DNA of 64,000 bases from Occallatibacter savannae (GTDB lineage: Bacteria > Acidobacteriota > Terriglobia > Terriglobales > Acidobacteriaceae): assembly GCF_003131205.1 (NCBI RefSeq), contig NZ_QFFY01000001.1, positions 310,001-374,000 of the forward strand, given 5' to 3'. A program made the position numbers and the translations under genes. Of the stretch, positions 17,420 through 26,817 are shown piece after piece (within the stretch, counting starts at the first letter, position 1; every line of letters begins with the position of its first letter). Under the pieces are notes generated by a model. It was not told the origin of the DNA. It saw only the letters and a program-made list of their open reading frames with translations, and ran no database searches.

Positions 17420-19723
17420 TCAGAACTTAAACCGATACCGCACCTGCCCCGAAATCATCCTCGGGTCGTTGAAGTGAAATCCACCGACTGTGATGCTGTT
17501 GTCCTGCAGCACACGATGGTTCGTCACATTCACCGCGTTCACTGCGAAAGACAGCCTCTCGCCGAAGCTGTGTCCAAACGACGAATCAAAGGTGGTGTGC
17601 GCCGGCAGATAAGGTCCGTTGTAGGGGCCGACATTCGCGCCTGCCAAGCCGTTGGCGAACCCGCTGCCATAGTAGACATTGCTTGCAAACCAGCTTCGCA
17701 TTGGCAGTTTCGCCGTGAAGCCCGTGTTGAGCGTGTGGCGCTGGTCGTGATCCACGGGCACGTAATCAGGGCCTTCAGAACACGCTTCGTCGCCCGGCTT
17801 CGAACAAGTAAACCCTCCGGTAATGCTGCCGCGCTGCTGCGCAATTTGGTTCGAGTACGCGAGGTGAAACTGGCCGAAGTGCGCCAGCTGCGGCGAGCGG
17901 ATCGCCAGTTCCCACGGGCGCACCAGCGCCCCATCCACCGAGATCGGAAAGTAGATGTTCGACTCGCCGACGTTGGCGTGATCGAGGAAGTTGTTCACGC
18001 GATTCCGTGAGTTATTGATGTCGACTGTCCATCCGCGCCACGGAATCGTGATGCCGAGTTGATGTTCCTCATCGCGTTCCGACGGGATCGGGACGAAGGC
18101 GTTCTGCCCCGGCTGGCTGTGAACGTAATCCAGAAGCGTTGATGAGACCGTCTGGACTGGCGCCGGCTGAAAGTAGTGCCCGTAGTAGCCGCGGAAAGCC
18201 CAGTGCAGATGCGGAATCTCGACCGTCGCACCGATGCGCGGGTATGCTGCGTTCTCCGTCAACGCCGCATGGTAGCTGGAAATGCGCATTCCGCCGTAAA
18301 GCGAAACGTAGCGGCCAACCCGGAACTGGTCAGAGAAGTGGAACTCCGCTATGCCGGCATTCTCGGTTGAGGTGGTGTCGGGAACGCTGGAATCCGCAAA
18401 GCTGTCGTCGTTGATCCGCAACCCGAATACATCGCGCTCACGCTGGAAGAACGAGTAGAGTCCGCCGGTGAAGTTGTTCGGCCCGACGCTTGTGTGCACG
18501 TCAGCCTGCGCGCCAACGTAATTCGACGTCTGATGCCATGTGGTCGCAACAGGGAAGTCGTTTGCCGGAGAGTCGTAGTTCGCCTGGTTGAAGTGATAGA
18601 ACGGAGCCACTTCGAAGGTCGTCTTCGGCGAGAGTGTTCGCACCCAGTTAAAGATGGCGAACGAATCGCGTTCGCGCTGTCGGTCGCGTAAACCGTAGGA
18701 GTTGTAGTAGTCCGCGGTCTGCTCCCAGTCGTTCGGATCAGGATCGTACGGGATCTGAAAGAAGTCATTCCGAAACTGCGCGTCGAGCCGAAGCTGGTCG
18801 CGGGCGGTCTGGTTGCGCAACAGCGATGCGAATACGCTCTCCGAGTTCGTCGAGTCGTGCCGAATCTGCGGGATCGGCGTTTCCAGCCCATAGTTCGATC
18901 GCGAACCGGTTCCGCTCAGATACCATGCAGTCTTCGACGTATGGTCTCCGAAGGAGAGCTGCGCCTCCCCTGTATCGAGATTGCCGCCGGAGACGAGCAG
19001 TTCTGCTTCGTGGTCGCGTTCGAATCCGTTCCGCGGCAGGACATTGAAGATGCCGTAGGTGCGGTCGCCTACATCGGCCTGGTAGCTGCCGCGCTGCGTC
19101 TCCACCTCGTCGATGTCCTTCGGATCGATCTGCGGCCCGACATTCGATGCGATCTTTGTATTCGGAATCGAGACTCCATCAATGAGCCAGCTGGTCTGGT
19201 GGCCGCCGCGGATGTGAAGCATGTTGTGGCTCATATAGGAGCCAGGAACGAAGTCGGTGATCATCTGCATGCCAAGCGTCCGCGTTGCGCCGGGTGTTTC
19301 GTCGATGTCGGCGCGGCTGACGAGAGCGGTGGGCGAAGTAGCCTCAACCTCCAGCGGTGAATAACCCTTGGCGCTCACCGTAACGCTCTCCTCGGTCCCC
19401 GCGATCGCCAGAGGGATGTGCAGAACCGGATTCGAAGACGATGTGACGGTCAAAGGTTGATCGTAGTCGACATACCCCGCAGCGGAGATGGATAGCCGAT
19501 AAACGCCGAGCGGCACATTCGCAATTGCGAAGGTGCCGTTATCAGCCGTAAAGGCTTTGAGTGAGAAACCTGAGTCGGCAGCGGCAACGGTCACCTTTGC
19601 GCCGGTGACAGGATGGTGCTGGGCATCGTGCACAACGCCGTGGATTGTCGCGAATACGGTGGCGTGGCCCGGAACGGAAAACAAGCCAATAAGGAAGCAC
19701 GAAAGAAAGCGGGGAAAACGCAT
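17420..19723 (-). CDS. TonB-dependent outer-membrane receptor with carboxypeptidase-like N-terminal domain
   Basis: A 767-residue outer-membrane transporter. A signal peptide (1-22) is followed by a carboxypeptidase regulatory-like beta domain (about 25-110, TIHGVVHDAQHHPVTGAKVTV), a plug domain (about 120-235, with MLHIRGGHQTSWLIDGVSI and a GSYQADVGDRTYG strand) and a beta-barrel ending in the aromatic FKF. It imports a ligand with energy from TonB/ExbBD, none of which is nearby. A small Cys/His-rich exported protein gene lies 83 bases upstream on the same strand and is probably cotranscribed. Ligand unknown; a metal is possible from that neighbour. Confidence 0.94.
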   Translation of the reverse strand: MRFPRFLSCFLIGLFSVPGHATVFATIHGVVHDAQHHPVTGAKVTVAAADSGFSLKAFTADNGTFAIANVPLGVYRLSISAAGYVDYDQPLTVTSSSNPVLHIPLAIAGTEESVTVSAKGYSPLEVEATSPTALVSRADIDETPGATRTLGMQMITDFVPGSYMSHNMLHIRGGHQTSWLIDGVSIPNTKIASNVGPQIDPKDIDEVETQRGSYQADVGDRTYGIFNVLPRNGFERDHEAELLVSGGNLDTGEAQLSFGDHTSKTAWYLSGTGSRSNYGLETPIPQIRHDSTNSESVFASLLRNQTARDQLRLDAQFRNDFFQIPYDPDPNDWEQTADYYNSYGLRDRQRERDSFAIFNWVRTLSPKTTFEVAPFYHFNQANYDSPANDFPVATTWHQTSNYVGAQADVHTSVGPNNFTGGLYSFFQRERDVFGLRINDDSFADSSVPDTTSTENAGIAEFHFSDQFRVGRYVSLYGGMRISSYHAALTENAAYPRIGATVEIPHLHWAFRGYYGHYFQPAPVQTVSSTLLDYVHSQPGQNAFVPIPSERDEEHQLGITIPWRGWTVDINNSRNRVNNFLDHANVGESNIYFPISVDGALVRPWELAIRSPQLAHFGQFHLAYSNQIAQQRGSITGGFTCSKPGDEACSEGPDYVPVDHDQRHTLNTGFTAKLPMRSWFASNVYYGSGFANGLAGANVGPYNGPYLPAHTTFDSSFGHSFGERLSFAVNAVNVTNHRVLQDNSITVGGFHFNDPRMISGQVRYRFKF

Positions 19724-19806
19724 GCGGCAATGACCTCACGACAACAGGGGCTGCGCGCCAAGCTGAAGTAAGCGCGCGTGACCGAGGGAAGCTTAGGATG
19801 TTGTTG

Positions 19807-20193
19807 TCAGCTTGCGTGCGTTGCCGGAGGGCCGCGTAGGACGGGAGTCCTGAGATGGATGCTCGTGCAGCCGGAGTCAGCGGGAACAGGGCACTTGATC
19901 TCCCGCGCAGCATAGACCGCAGCCTGATAGAAACCTTGAGCCGCCGCGAACGATGTTGTTCTTGCATCCGGGTGCTGGGGAAACTCGGAGCACCGCGAAC
20001 GCACTTTCACTGCGGCATTACCGCCAGCATCCTGCGCCCGCTGTCCATCCATTGCGCAATGGTGAGCGCCAAGGCGGCGGCAGCATGCGGGCAGTGAAAC
20101 GTCGTCGCTCGCGTTATATGCGAACGAGAGAGGTCCGGCTCCAAAAAGGAGCACTAGCAGGATGGAAAGGGTTCGCCGCATCCTTTGACCCAT
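19807..20193 (-). CDS. small exported Cys/His-rich protein
   Basis: A 128-residue protein with an N-terminal signal sequence (MRRTLSILLVLLFGAGPLSFA after an optional five-residue extension) and, right after cleavage, LPACCRRLGAHHCAM, a compact Cys/His cluster that could bind a metal ion. The C-terminal half has a few more cysteines (REIKCPVPADSGC) and no recognisable domain. From memory, similar short CCRR...HHC proteins occur beside TonB receptor genes in other acidobacteria, but I cannot name a family. It sits directly upstream of the TonB receptor on the same strand, so metal sensing or handling for that receptor is a reasonable inference. Confidence 0.7.
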   Translation of the reverse strand: MGQRMRRTLSILLVLLFGAGPLSFAYNASDDVSLPACCRRLGAHHCAMDGQRAQDAGGNAAVKVRSRCSEFPQHPDARTTSFAAAQGFYQAAVYAAREIKCPVPADSGCTSIHLRTPVLRGPPATHAS

Positions 20194-20293
20194 GCTACAT
20201 GACGCATCGCATTACCTGCGATTCAAGGGGAACTTCTTGCTTTCAGGTATCATCGAGACATCCTGAACCCCAGGCTGCCGATGGAAGGATTTG

Positions 20294-21592
20294 ATGCCGT
20301 CCGAAGTGAAAACCTCTGTCTCAGATTCCCCGAGTCTCATTGAAGCGAATGGCCGTCCACCGCTGCGCATCGCGCTTTTCGGGTTCGGAACAGTCGGCAG
20401 CTCTGTCGCCCGCATTCTGCTCGAGTCGAAGCCTGAAGGCCTCGAGATCACGCATGTCTATAACCGGAACGTAGCTCGAAAGAAGGTCGACTGGGTTCCC
20501 CGCAGCGTGGTCTGGAGCGACAACTGGGAAGAGGTGCTCGCCTCCGACGTGGATGTAATCGTCGAGCTTGTCGGCGGGTTGAACCCGGCTGGAACATGGG
20601 TCAGGCGCGCGATCGAAGCGGGAAAAAGCGTTGTCACGGCAAACAAGAAGTTGATCGCCTATCACGGAGTCGAACTGGAGCGCCTCGCCGCCGAGAGGGG
20701 TGGTCACTTGAAGTATGGTGCCGCGGTTGCCGGCGGCATTCCGGTAATTCCCGGCCTGGAGCAGGGCCTCGCAGGCGATCACATCCGCCGCATGCAGGGA
20801 ATCCTCAACGGCACCTGTAACTTCATCCTCAGCCGCATGGAAGCCGGCGCAGAGTACCCAGCCGTGCTGGCTGAGGCCCAGGCGAAAGGCTACGCCGAGG
20901 CCGATCCAACCGAGGATGTGGGTGGGTTCGATGCGCGCTCGAAGCTTGCGATCCTCATGCGGCTCGCGCTGCGCGTTATCGTCGATCCCGAAGAGATTGT
21001 CCCCGAGCCGATCACGTCGGTCACCGCAGTCGACTTCAGCTATGCACGCGATCTGAATTGCACCATCCGGCAGGTCTCCCGAGCTGAGGAGGTCGACGGA
21101 GAAGTTGCTGCAACCGTAGGTCCTATGCTGATTGATCTCAACTCGCCCATGGCATGGTCGCGCGGCACAGAGAACATGGTCATCCTTACGGGCAAGTACG
21201 GCGGCGACGTGGTCTTCTCGGGTCACGGGGCGGGCGGTCACCCCACGGCAGTTGCGGTCGTCAGCGATTTGCTCGCGCTGGCGCATGGTTCGCGCAGGGT
21301 GGCTGTGCCATCGGCACCGGCCAAGATTGGCGCGGAGTTCGAAGTGCCGCACTACATCCGCTTCACGGTTATTGATCGTCCCGGCATCGTTGCTGAAATC
21401 ACCGCGGCGCTGGCACGCGAGCGCATCAACATTCGTGCCATCGTGCAAAAAGCCGGCTACCCGGCCAACGCACTGCCGTTCGTGGTTACTGTCGAGCCGT
21501 GCAAATCATCCGCGCTCAAGCGGGCCCTCGCACACATCGCCAAAATGGACTGCCTGCTCGAGCCGCCTCTCGACTTGCAGATCCTCGAATAG
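20294..21592 (+). CDS. hom: homoserine dehydrogenase with C-terminal ACT domain
   Basis: A 432-residue enzyme that reduces aspartate semialdehyde to homoserine for threonine and methionine synthesis. The Rossmann fold has ALFGFGTVGSSVA (about 28-40), then TANKKLIAYHG and the catalytic core GAAVAGGIPVIP, NGTCNFILSRM and AEADPTEDVGGFDARSKLAIL. The C-terminal ACT domain (about 350-430, FTVIDRPGIVAEITAAL) is the usual threonine-feedback module. GGAAGGA-like GGAAGGA at 20283-20289 places the start at ATG 20294; a TTG three bases earlier is also in frame. A small Cys protein gene follows 56 bases later. Confidence 0.97.
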   Translation: MPSEVKTSVSDSPSLIEANGRPPLRIALFGFGTVGSSVARILLESKPEGLEITHVYNRNVARKKVDWVPRSVVWSDNWEEVLASDVDVIVELVGGLNPAGTWVRRAIEAGKSVVTANKKLIAYHGVELERLAAERGGHLKYGAAVAGGIPVIPGLEQGLAGDHIRRMQGILNGTCNFILSRMEAGAEYPAVLAEAQAKGYAEADPTEDVGGFDARSKLAILMRLALRVIVDPEEIVPEPITSVTAVDFSYARDLNCTIRQVSRAEEVDGEVAATVGPMLIDLNSPMAWSRGTENMVILTGKYGGDVVFSGHGAGGHPTAVAVVSDLLALAHGSRRVAVPSAPAKIGAEFEVPHYIRFTVIDRPGIVAEITAALARERINIRAIVQKAGYPANALPFVVTVEPCKSSALKRALAHIAKMDCLLEPPLDLQILE

Positions 21593-21648
21593 CCGCCGAA
21601 CACGAGCGCAATGAATCAGGAACGCAGTACACATTCCCGGAGGTAGTA

Positions 21649-21861
21649 GTGATTGACACAATTTATCGATGTGAGATCTGCGGCGAGGAGAGCGAAAAGC
21701 CGGTTCGCTGGATTGCGATCCACTGCAGTGACGCACAGCTCACCATCTTCAAGTGGACGAAAGAAGCCGCCGACAAGCCCAGCGCGCGGCACTATTGCGG
21801 CGAGGCACACGCGCAGGTGTACATCAGCCGGTGGTTCGAGTCGATGTGCGGCAAAATCTAG
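21649..21861 (+). CDS. small cysteine protein, possible zinc ribbon (70 aa)
   Basis: A short gene starting at GTG 21649, five bases after a strong GGAGG (21639-21643), which decides the start; a longer in-frame reading from 21499 would run through the end of hom. The product has CEICGEESEKP near the N-terminus and HYCGEAHAQ near residue 50, a Cys/His arrangement compatible with one zinc ion. It is acidic, has no signal peptide and is rich in Trp and His. No family recognised. It may be cotranscribed with hom. The stop lies three bases from the convergent LacI gene. Confidence 0.75.
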   Translation: MIDTIYRCEICGEESEKPVRWIAIHCSDAQLTIFKWTKEAADKPSARHYCGEAHAQVYISRWFESMCGKI

Positions 21862-21864
21862 AGT

Positions 21865-22944
21865 TCAACCGGCGAGCTTGCCATTCGCCGGGCCGGTCGA
21901 CTCCCGCACGATCAACTCCGGCGCCATGACGATCTCCGCTGCGTAGTCGGCTTCTCGGTTCGCGATGCGATCGAGCAGGATCTTCGCTCCGCGCTGGCCC
22001 ATTTCGAAGAGCGGCTGGCGAACGGTTGTCAGCGACGGTGTCGAATAGGCCGCAGACTGGATATCGTCGAAGCCTACCACGGACACATCCTCCGGTACTC
22101 TCAGACCGGCATCCTTTAGCGCTCGAAGCGCGCCAATGGCCGCAATGTCGTTGAAGCAGAACACCGCTGTGAAGTCCTTTGTCGACTCCAGAAGACTCTT
22201 CATCGGTTTGAAGCCGATTTCGGGCGCCATTGGGTGCTCGCCGGTCTTGCTTGACCAGCCCGACGCGTCGATCCGAACCACAAGCGCGGGATCGATGCGA
22301 AGCCCGATCTCGCCGGCCACTTCCTGTATGCTCTGCCAGCGGTAGTCGGAGTCCGGGATCGCCTTCGGTCCGCGCATGAACGCGATGCGGCGATGGCCCA
22401 GCTCGAACAGATGCTTCAGCGCAATCTCAACGGCCTTGTGATGATCGAGCACGATGTTCGTCACGTTCTGCACGGGACTGTGGGCCGAGATTGCGACCAC
22501 AGGAACCGGCACGGAGATCTGCTCCGCGGGAGTATTCAGCAGCAGGAAGCCATCAACTGCGCGCTCGACAAGCATGCGCGGATACTGGTCGATCAGCTCC
22601 TTCTTCCAATCGTGGCAGGCAGTGAAGTAGAAGTAGTGAGCGCTCGTAAGCTCCTGCACCACGCCGCTCATCACGCGTGTGAAGTAGCCTTCGCTCAGGT
22701 CAGGCGCGAGAACGCCGACCGACATCGACCTGCTTTGCCGAAGAGAACGCGCGAAATAATTGGGCCTGTAGTTCAGCCGCGTCGCCGCTTCCATCACCCG
22801 GTTCCGCGTCTCCTGCGGGATGGATTTGGCCGACGGAGAGTTGTTCAGAACAAGGGAGACGGTCGTCTGCGACAGCTCCAGATGTTCCGCAAGCGTCCTT
22901 AGATTCACATGTCCTGCAGGCTCTACGCTCTTACTTCTTGGCAT
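21865..22944 (-). CDS. LacI-family transcriptional regulator
   Basis: A 359-residue repressor. The N-terminal HTH and hinge are clear (VNLRTLAEHLELSQTTVSLVLNN, then NYRPNYFARSLRQ), followed by a periplasmic-binding-protein-like effector domain (about 65-345) with FDDIQSAAYSTPSLTTVRQP near the end. The ATG at 22944 is chosen because it puts the HTH about 15 residues in; the open frame extends 60 bases further. It lies 96 bases after the GH78 rhamnosidase gene on the same strand, so it probably senses a rhamnose-containing sugar and represses that gene. A palindrome just upstream may be its operator. Confidence 0.94.
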   Translation of the reverse strand: MPRSKSVEPAGHVNLRTLAEHLELSQTTVSLVLNNSPSAKSIPQETRNRVMEAATRLNYRPNYFARSLRQSRSMSVGVLAPDLSEGYFTRVMSGVVQELTSAHYFYFTACHDWKKELIDQYPRMLVERAVDGFLLLNTPAEQISVPVPVVAISAHSPVQNVTNIVLDHHKAVEIALKHLFELGHRRIAFMRGPKAIPDSDYRWQSIQEVAGEIGLRIDPALVVRIDASGWSSKTGEHPMAPEIGFKPMKSLLESTKDFTAVFCFNDIAAIGALRALKDAGLRVPEDVSVVGFDDIQSAAYSTPSLTTVRQPLFEMGQRGAKILLDRIANREADYAAEIVMAPELIVRESTGPANGKLAG

Positions 22945-22960
22945 GTTGGATGTTGTAGCA

Positions 22961-22976
22961 CGTTTGGCTGGAAACG
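22961..22976. promoter_or_regulatory. palindrome upstream of the LacI gene, possible operator
   Basis: CGTTT (22961-22965) and AAACG (22972-22976) form an inverted repeat around six bases, 17-32 bases before the regulator's ATG. LacI-family operators are 14-20 bp palindromes, often with AACGTT-like arms, so self-regulation is plausible, but the central bases do not match a known consensus. Confidence 0.3.
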
Positions 22977-23040
22977 CGGTACCTCCGAATGAGGGGTAAT
23001 ACATCGATTTTCTTGCGAGGTAACCACGCGAGTCAGCCGC

Positions 23041-25473
23041 TCACCTGGCCTCGATATGGTTGGCTCCCGGCTTCAGCTCCCAACTTCTGCCGCCGTACTG
23101 AAAAGTCCCGGTGAGAATCCCCGGCAGGGTGACTGTGGCATCCAGACCCGACCCCGTGCGGCGATACACCATCTGGATGTTTCCCTGCGGGTGCGGATAG
23201 GTGGCGTTCAGGTGCTCGAGCGACCCGAGATGCGGCGCAATCCGGACGCTCGCAAACCCTTCGCTGGCAGGCTCGACACCGGCAACCAGCGTGAGCAGAT
23301 CGTAAATGGGGTGCGCTGACCACGCGTGCGAGTCGGACCGTGTCTCGCCGGGCTGCTCCGGCCAGGTGCTGAAGTGCATGGGCAGCAGCTCGCGCCACGG
23401 GTCCAGAGAGTTGAGGTACTCTTCTCCGAGCCCCGCATGATCCAGCGCCCGCGACAGGTAAAAGCGGAAGTAGTACGAAGCAGACATCACGCCGTCGGGA
23501 GTGGTTCCGGGCTGGATGCTCATGAGCCGCCGGAGCACGTCCTGCTGCTTTTCCTTCGGGATCACGTCATAGAGCACGCCGAGAATGTTGGCCTGCTGGC
23601 TAAAGACCTTCTGCTCGGGATTCTCGGCCAGTAAACCGCGCGACGGTACCCAGCACATGCTGGCGATGCCGGAGCGCACATGACTGAGCCGAGCCTGGTA
23701 GCGCTGGGCCAGCACCGGGTCGCCAAGATTTTTCTCCAGGTCCGCGGCGTCGATGAGTGCGCCGAGGTACTGGAGCGAAGTCATGCACGATTCGTGATTG
23801 GCGTCGTAGGAGGGGATCTCGCCTTTGACTACCCAGTCGATGAAGCTCCACCAGGGCAGCTCGCCGAGCAGTCCGTCCGTGTGCTCGTACTTCGCGAACC
23901 AGGTGAGGACATCGCGCGTGCCGGGCAGGGAATCGCGAACGATCTGCGGGTCGGGCCTGTACATCCAGTAGTCGTGCAGCATGCCCACCCAGATCAGGGA
24001 AAAGGTAGGGATGTTCTGGGGCAGCGAGCTTGGGTATCGGCTCCGCGTGATGCCTTCCGGAATTCGGGACTGGTCGAAGGCCTGCAGAGCCTGGCGGCCA
24101 AGGCGGTCGTCTCCTGCAACGGAATAGGAGATGAGGGCCTGGATACGGGTATCGCCGATGTATTGCAGCTGCTCGTAGTACGGCGTATCCATATAGGTCT
24201 CGTGCGCATCGAGCCTCGCGGTGCGCCAGCTGACTTCCCAGATCTTGTCGAGATCGGCCTGGCCTGAGTCGAACTTGGCGCGCTCTTCAAATGGATAGGC
24301 AGTAAAGTATGCTTTCAGCGAATCGAGGGTGAGGGGCTCGGAGCCAGTTGTGATGTCAAGGTCGAGGTAGCGCCACGTCCGCCACCAGAGCGGCATGAAG
24401 GTGCGATGCTGGCCGCCGTCGGGGAGGAAGCTGTCGGTCAGGCCTAATGCTTTGCGCGGGTGCCTCACCCCGCTCGAGTCGGTGTAGTCTGCCGCATCGC
24501 GATCGCCCTTGTGCCTCTTGTCGTCGTAAAGAGCTTCGGAGTAGGTGAGTACGATGTGAGCGCCTTTGCCGCCCGAGACGATGAGTTCGGGATAAGCGGT
24601 GGTGAGTGTTTTGCGATCGATCGTGATGTTGAAGTGTCCGTTTGCAGGCAACTGAGCGGATTGGCCGGGGAACTGAGGCACTCCAGGCTGTTCCTTTCCG
24701 CTGTTCCTGACTGTCGCCCCCACCTCGGTTGGCCCATACTCCATCTTCGGCAGCTCATCGGGAATCATCCCCCAGGGATTGTCCCCCGTTGTATCAGCTG
24801 AATGAGCGCCGTTCGTGGGAAAGATGCTGTCCCGCATCGGGCTGCCGACCGGAACCCAATTCTTGCCCTCGCCGGAACTCCACTCCCAGTCGTACTTGGA
24901 GGCATCGAGCTCTTCTCCCGGCCCCGATGCGAAGTACGTCTGCAGCGTCACCTTGTCCCGCCCCAGCGGATGGACACCGGCCTCCTCTTCCACCAGCCAG
25001 TCCCTCGGCGTACTGATACCGGTGGCGTCCTTTGCCTCGCTCTCCAGCAGAAAAGCCGTGCGGTCGCTGAACTGGGCGAGCGGTGCATAGACCCCAAAAT
25101 TCCACACCGTCGCCGTGATCAGGTTGGGTCCCGACTTCAACAAAGGAGCGATATCGAACCGCTCGTAGCGCCAGTGCATCAGGTCGCCCCGCGCCGGCCC
25201 ATCGCCCACCCGGCTGCCGTTCACATAAAGGATGAAGCGATTGTCGGCCGATACCCGGACCACGTAGGTAGTTGGCTTCGAGCCCAGATCCACCGCCCGC
25301 TTGAAGTGCAGCACGATCGGCTCGCGCAAAGGAGCCGTGGGATGCGTAACCCAGGCCGCATGCCAGCTCCGGTGAACTGGGTCAGGTTGAAGGACGGGGG
25401 CTGCGGTTGAAGTTTGACCGAAAGCGAGTGTGGGCGCGAAAGTCAGAGCCAGAAGCAGTGCAATTGGGCGCAT
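23041..25473 (-). CDS. GH78-like alpha-L-rhamnosidase, secreted
   Basis: An 810-residue glycoside hydrolase with a signal peptide (1-19, ending AFG). The order is an N-terminal beta-sandwich (about 50-180, with RVSADNRFILYVNGSRVGDGP), further beta domains, an alpha/alpha barrel (about 390-700) with DTPYYEQLQYIGDTRIQAL and ELPWWSFIDWV, and a C-terminal beta-sheet domain. DTPYYEQLQY-type segments hold the acidic residues of inverting GH78 enzymes. It would release L-rhamnose from rhamnogalacturonan or other rhamnosides in the periplasm or outside. Cotranscription with the downstream LacI gene is likely; the divergent pst operon starts 220 bases away. Confidence 0.9.
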   Translation of the reverse strand: MRPIALLLALTFAPTLAFGQTSTAAPVLQPDPVHRSWHAAWVTHPTAPLREPIVLHFKRAVDLGSKPTTYVVRVSADNRFILYVNGSRVGDGPARGDLMHWRYERFDIAPLLKSGPNLITATVWNFGVYAPLAQFSDRTAFLLESEAKDATGISTPRDWLVEEEAGVHPLGRDKVTLQTYFASGPGEELDASKYDWEWSSGEGKNWVPVGSPMRDSIFPTNGAHSADTTGDNPWGMIPDELPKMEYGPTEVGATVRNSGKEQPGVPQFPGQSAQLPANGHFNITIDRKTLTTAYPELIVSGGKGAHIVLTYSEALYDDKRHKGDRDAADYTDSSGVRHPRKALGLTDSFLPDGGQHRTFMPLWWRTWRYLDLDITTGSEPLTLDSLKAYFTAYPFEERAKFDSGQADLDKIWEVSWRTARLDAHETYMDTPYYEQLQYIGDTRIQALISYSVAGDDRLGRQALQAFDQSRIPEGITRSRYPSSLPQNIPTFSLIWVGMLHDYWMYRPDPQIVRDSLPGTRDVLTWFAKYEHTDGLLGELPWWSFIDWVVKGEIPSYDANHESCMTSLQYLGALIDAADLEKNLGDPVLAQRYQARLSHVRSGIASMCWVPSRGLLAENPEQKVFSQQANILGVLYDVIPKEKQQDVLRRLMSIQPGTTPDGVMSASYYFRFYLSRALDHAGLGEEYLNSLDPWRELLPMHFSTWPEQPGETRSDSHAWSAHPIYDLLTLVAGVEPASEGFASVRIAPHLGSLEHLNATYPHPQGNIQMVYRRTGSGLDATVTLPGILTGTFQYGGRSWELKPGANHIEAR

Positions 25474-25474
25474 A

Positions 25475-25510
25475 GGTAAGCCTTAATGGTTTTCAGCACA
25501 TAAGCTTACC
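25475..25510. promoter_or_regulatory. inverted repeat at the rhamnosidase start
   Basis: GGTAAGC (25475-25481) and GCTTACC (25504-25510) are exact inverses 22 bases apart, immediately upstream of the rhamnosidase ATG. On the minus strand the proximal arm overlaps the AAGG that serves as ribosome binding site. It could be an operator for the neighbouring LacI protein or a stem masking translation initiation. Confidence 0.35.
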
Positions 25511-25693
25511 GGAAGCCCCCGGCCTGCGTGCGCCCTTCTGGCATTCTCCAAGCTGGGATTGTCCCTCTCCGATCCGCCCGGCGCATCGAAGTACTCAGAA
25601 TCGGGCTTTGCGGGAGGCTGAAATGCCTTGTATGCGCTGGATTTATCAGCACTGTAACCTGTTATTCATCTTTCCCCTTTAGCCTTATCAACG

Positions 25694-26788
25694 GTGACAC
25701 TCCAAGTGCCAGAGATACGCATCTCTCAACAGCCAACTCAAGCTCCGCCCAAGGTTTCTGTCCCGGAACGTGTCGCCGAACCGCCGCGAACGGGAGTCTC
25801 CGCAGTCCGGCAGTTTCTGAACACGCGCGGAAACTCGGCTTTTGCCGACCGGGTCTTCCGATGGCTGATGTTGCTGTGCGGCCTCAGCATCTTCGCAATT
25901 GTGCTTTTGATCCTCTCTGAGTTGATGCTGCGCTCGGGAATGGCCTGGCACAAGTTCGGTTTCAAGTTCTTTTTTCAGCAGGGAATTCCCGATCGCTACA
26001 GCGGCCAGATGAACTACTGGGATCCGGTCAACGGCGCCTTCAGCGCCCTGCCTTTTGTATACGGCACACTGGTCTCGTCGCTGTTGTCGCTGCTGATCTC
26101 CGTCCCTCTCGCGGTCGGGCTGGCAATCTTCCTCACCGAAATGTGCCCGCGGTTCCTGCGCGGGCCTCTCGCGTTCATCACTGAGCTCCTGGCCGCCATC
26201 CCGAGCATCATTTATGGTCTCTGGGCCGTGTTCGTGCTGGTTCCGCTGTTGCGCGAATACGTCAACCCCGCACTTTCCAAATACCTGGGCTGGACCGGCC
26301 TCTTCGCTGACACCAATCCGACCGGCCTGGGATACGTGGCTGCCGCGGTCATCCTTGCGGTCATGATCTTGCCGATCATCTCTTCTCTGACGCGCGAAGT
26401 GATGACGGCGGTCCCGCACTCGCAGCGCGAAGCCGTGCTGGCACTGGGCGCCACTCGCTGGGAGATGATCCGCACCGGTGTCCTGCGCAATGCTCGCATC
26501 GGCATCGTAGGCGCGGTGATTCTCGGTCTCGGCCGCGCGCTCGGCGAAACGATGGCCGTGACGATGGTGATCGGCAACACGCCGGCGATCAGCAAATCGC
26601 TGCTCGCGAATGGCAGCTCCATGGCATCGGTAATCGCAAACGAATTCGCCGAGGCCGTAAGCGACGTGCATCGCAGTGCGTTGATCGAAATCGGTCTGGC
26701 TCTGTTCGTCGTCACCATCATCGTGAACGCGCTTGCGCGGTTCCTGGTGTGGATGGTGACCCGCGGGGCGCCGGCAAGAGTGCATTGA
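25694..26788 (+). CDS. pstC: phosphate ABC transporter permease PstC
   Basis: A 364-residue inner-membrane subunit of the high-affinity phosphate importer. After a polar N-terminal extension of about 55 residues come six hydrophobic segments and the ABC permease EAA loop (about 250-270, SQREAVLALGATRWEMI). GLGRALGETMAVTMVIGN is the typical PstC segment. The frame opens with GTG at 25694. It is the first gene of pstC-pstA-pstB-phoU; the phosphate-binding protein gene pstS, usually upstream, is not here. The preceding 220 bases must carry the promoter, but I could not identify a convincing Pho box. Confidence 0.96.
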   Translation: MTLQVPEIRISQQPTQAPPKVSVPERVAEPPRTGVSAVRQFLNTRGNSAFADRVFRWLMLLCGLSIFAIVLLILSELMLRSGMAWHKFGFKFFFQQGIPDRYSGQMNYWDPVNGAFSALPFVYGTLVSSLLSLLISVPLAVGLAIFLTEMCPRFLRGPLAFITELLAAIPSIIYGLWAVFVLVPLLREYVNPALSKYLGWTGLFADTNPTGLGYVAAAVILAVMILPIISSLTREVMTAVPHSQREAVLALGATRWEMIRTGVLRNARIGIVGAVILGLGRALGETMAVTMVIGNTPAISKSLLANGSSMASVIANEFAEAVSDVHRSALIEIGLALFVVTIIVNALARFLVWMVTRGAPARVH

Positions 26789-26817
26789 AGACGGAGATGA
26801 GGGGTTAGGACAGGTTG

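Noticed and set aside
20321..21448. Long minus-strand open frame (375 codons) antisense to hom
   Set aside because: It lies wholly within the hom coding frame, has no recognisable domain and reflects high-GC codon bias; the same applies to similar antisense frames over the other large genes.
25651..25680. Two CTGT units (CTGTAAC CTGTTAT) upstream of pstC as a possible Pho box
   Set aside because: The spacing is 7 bases, not the 11-base period of PhoB sites, and the remaining bases do not match CTGTCAT, so I do not report it as a regulator site.
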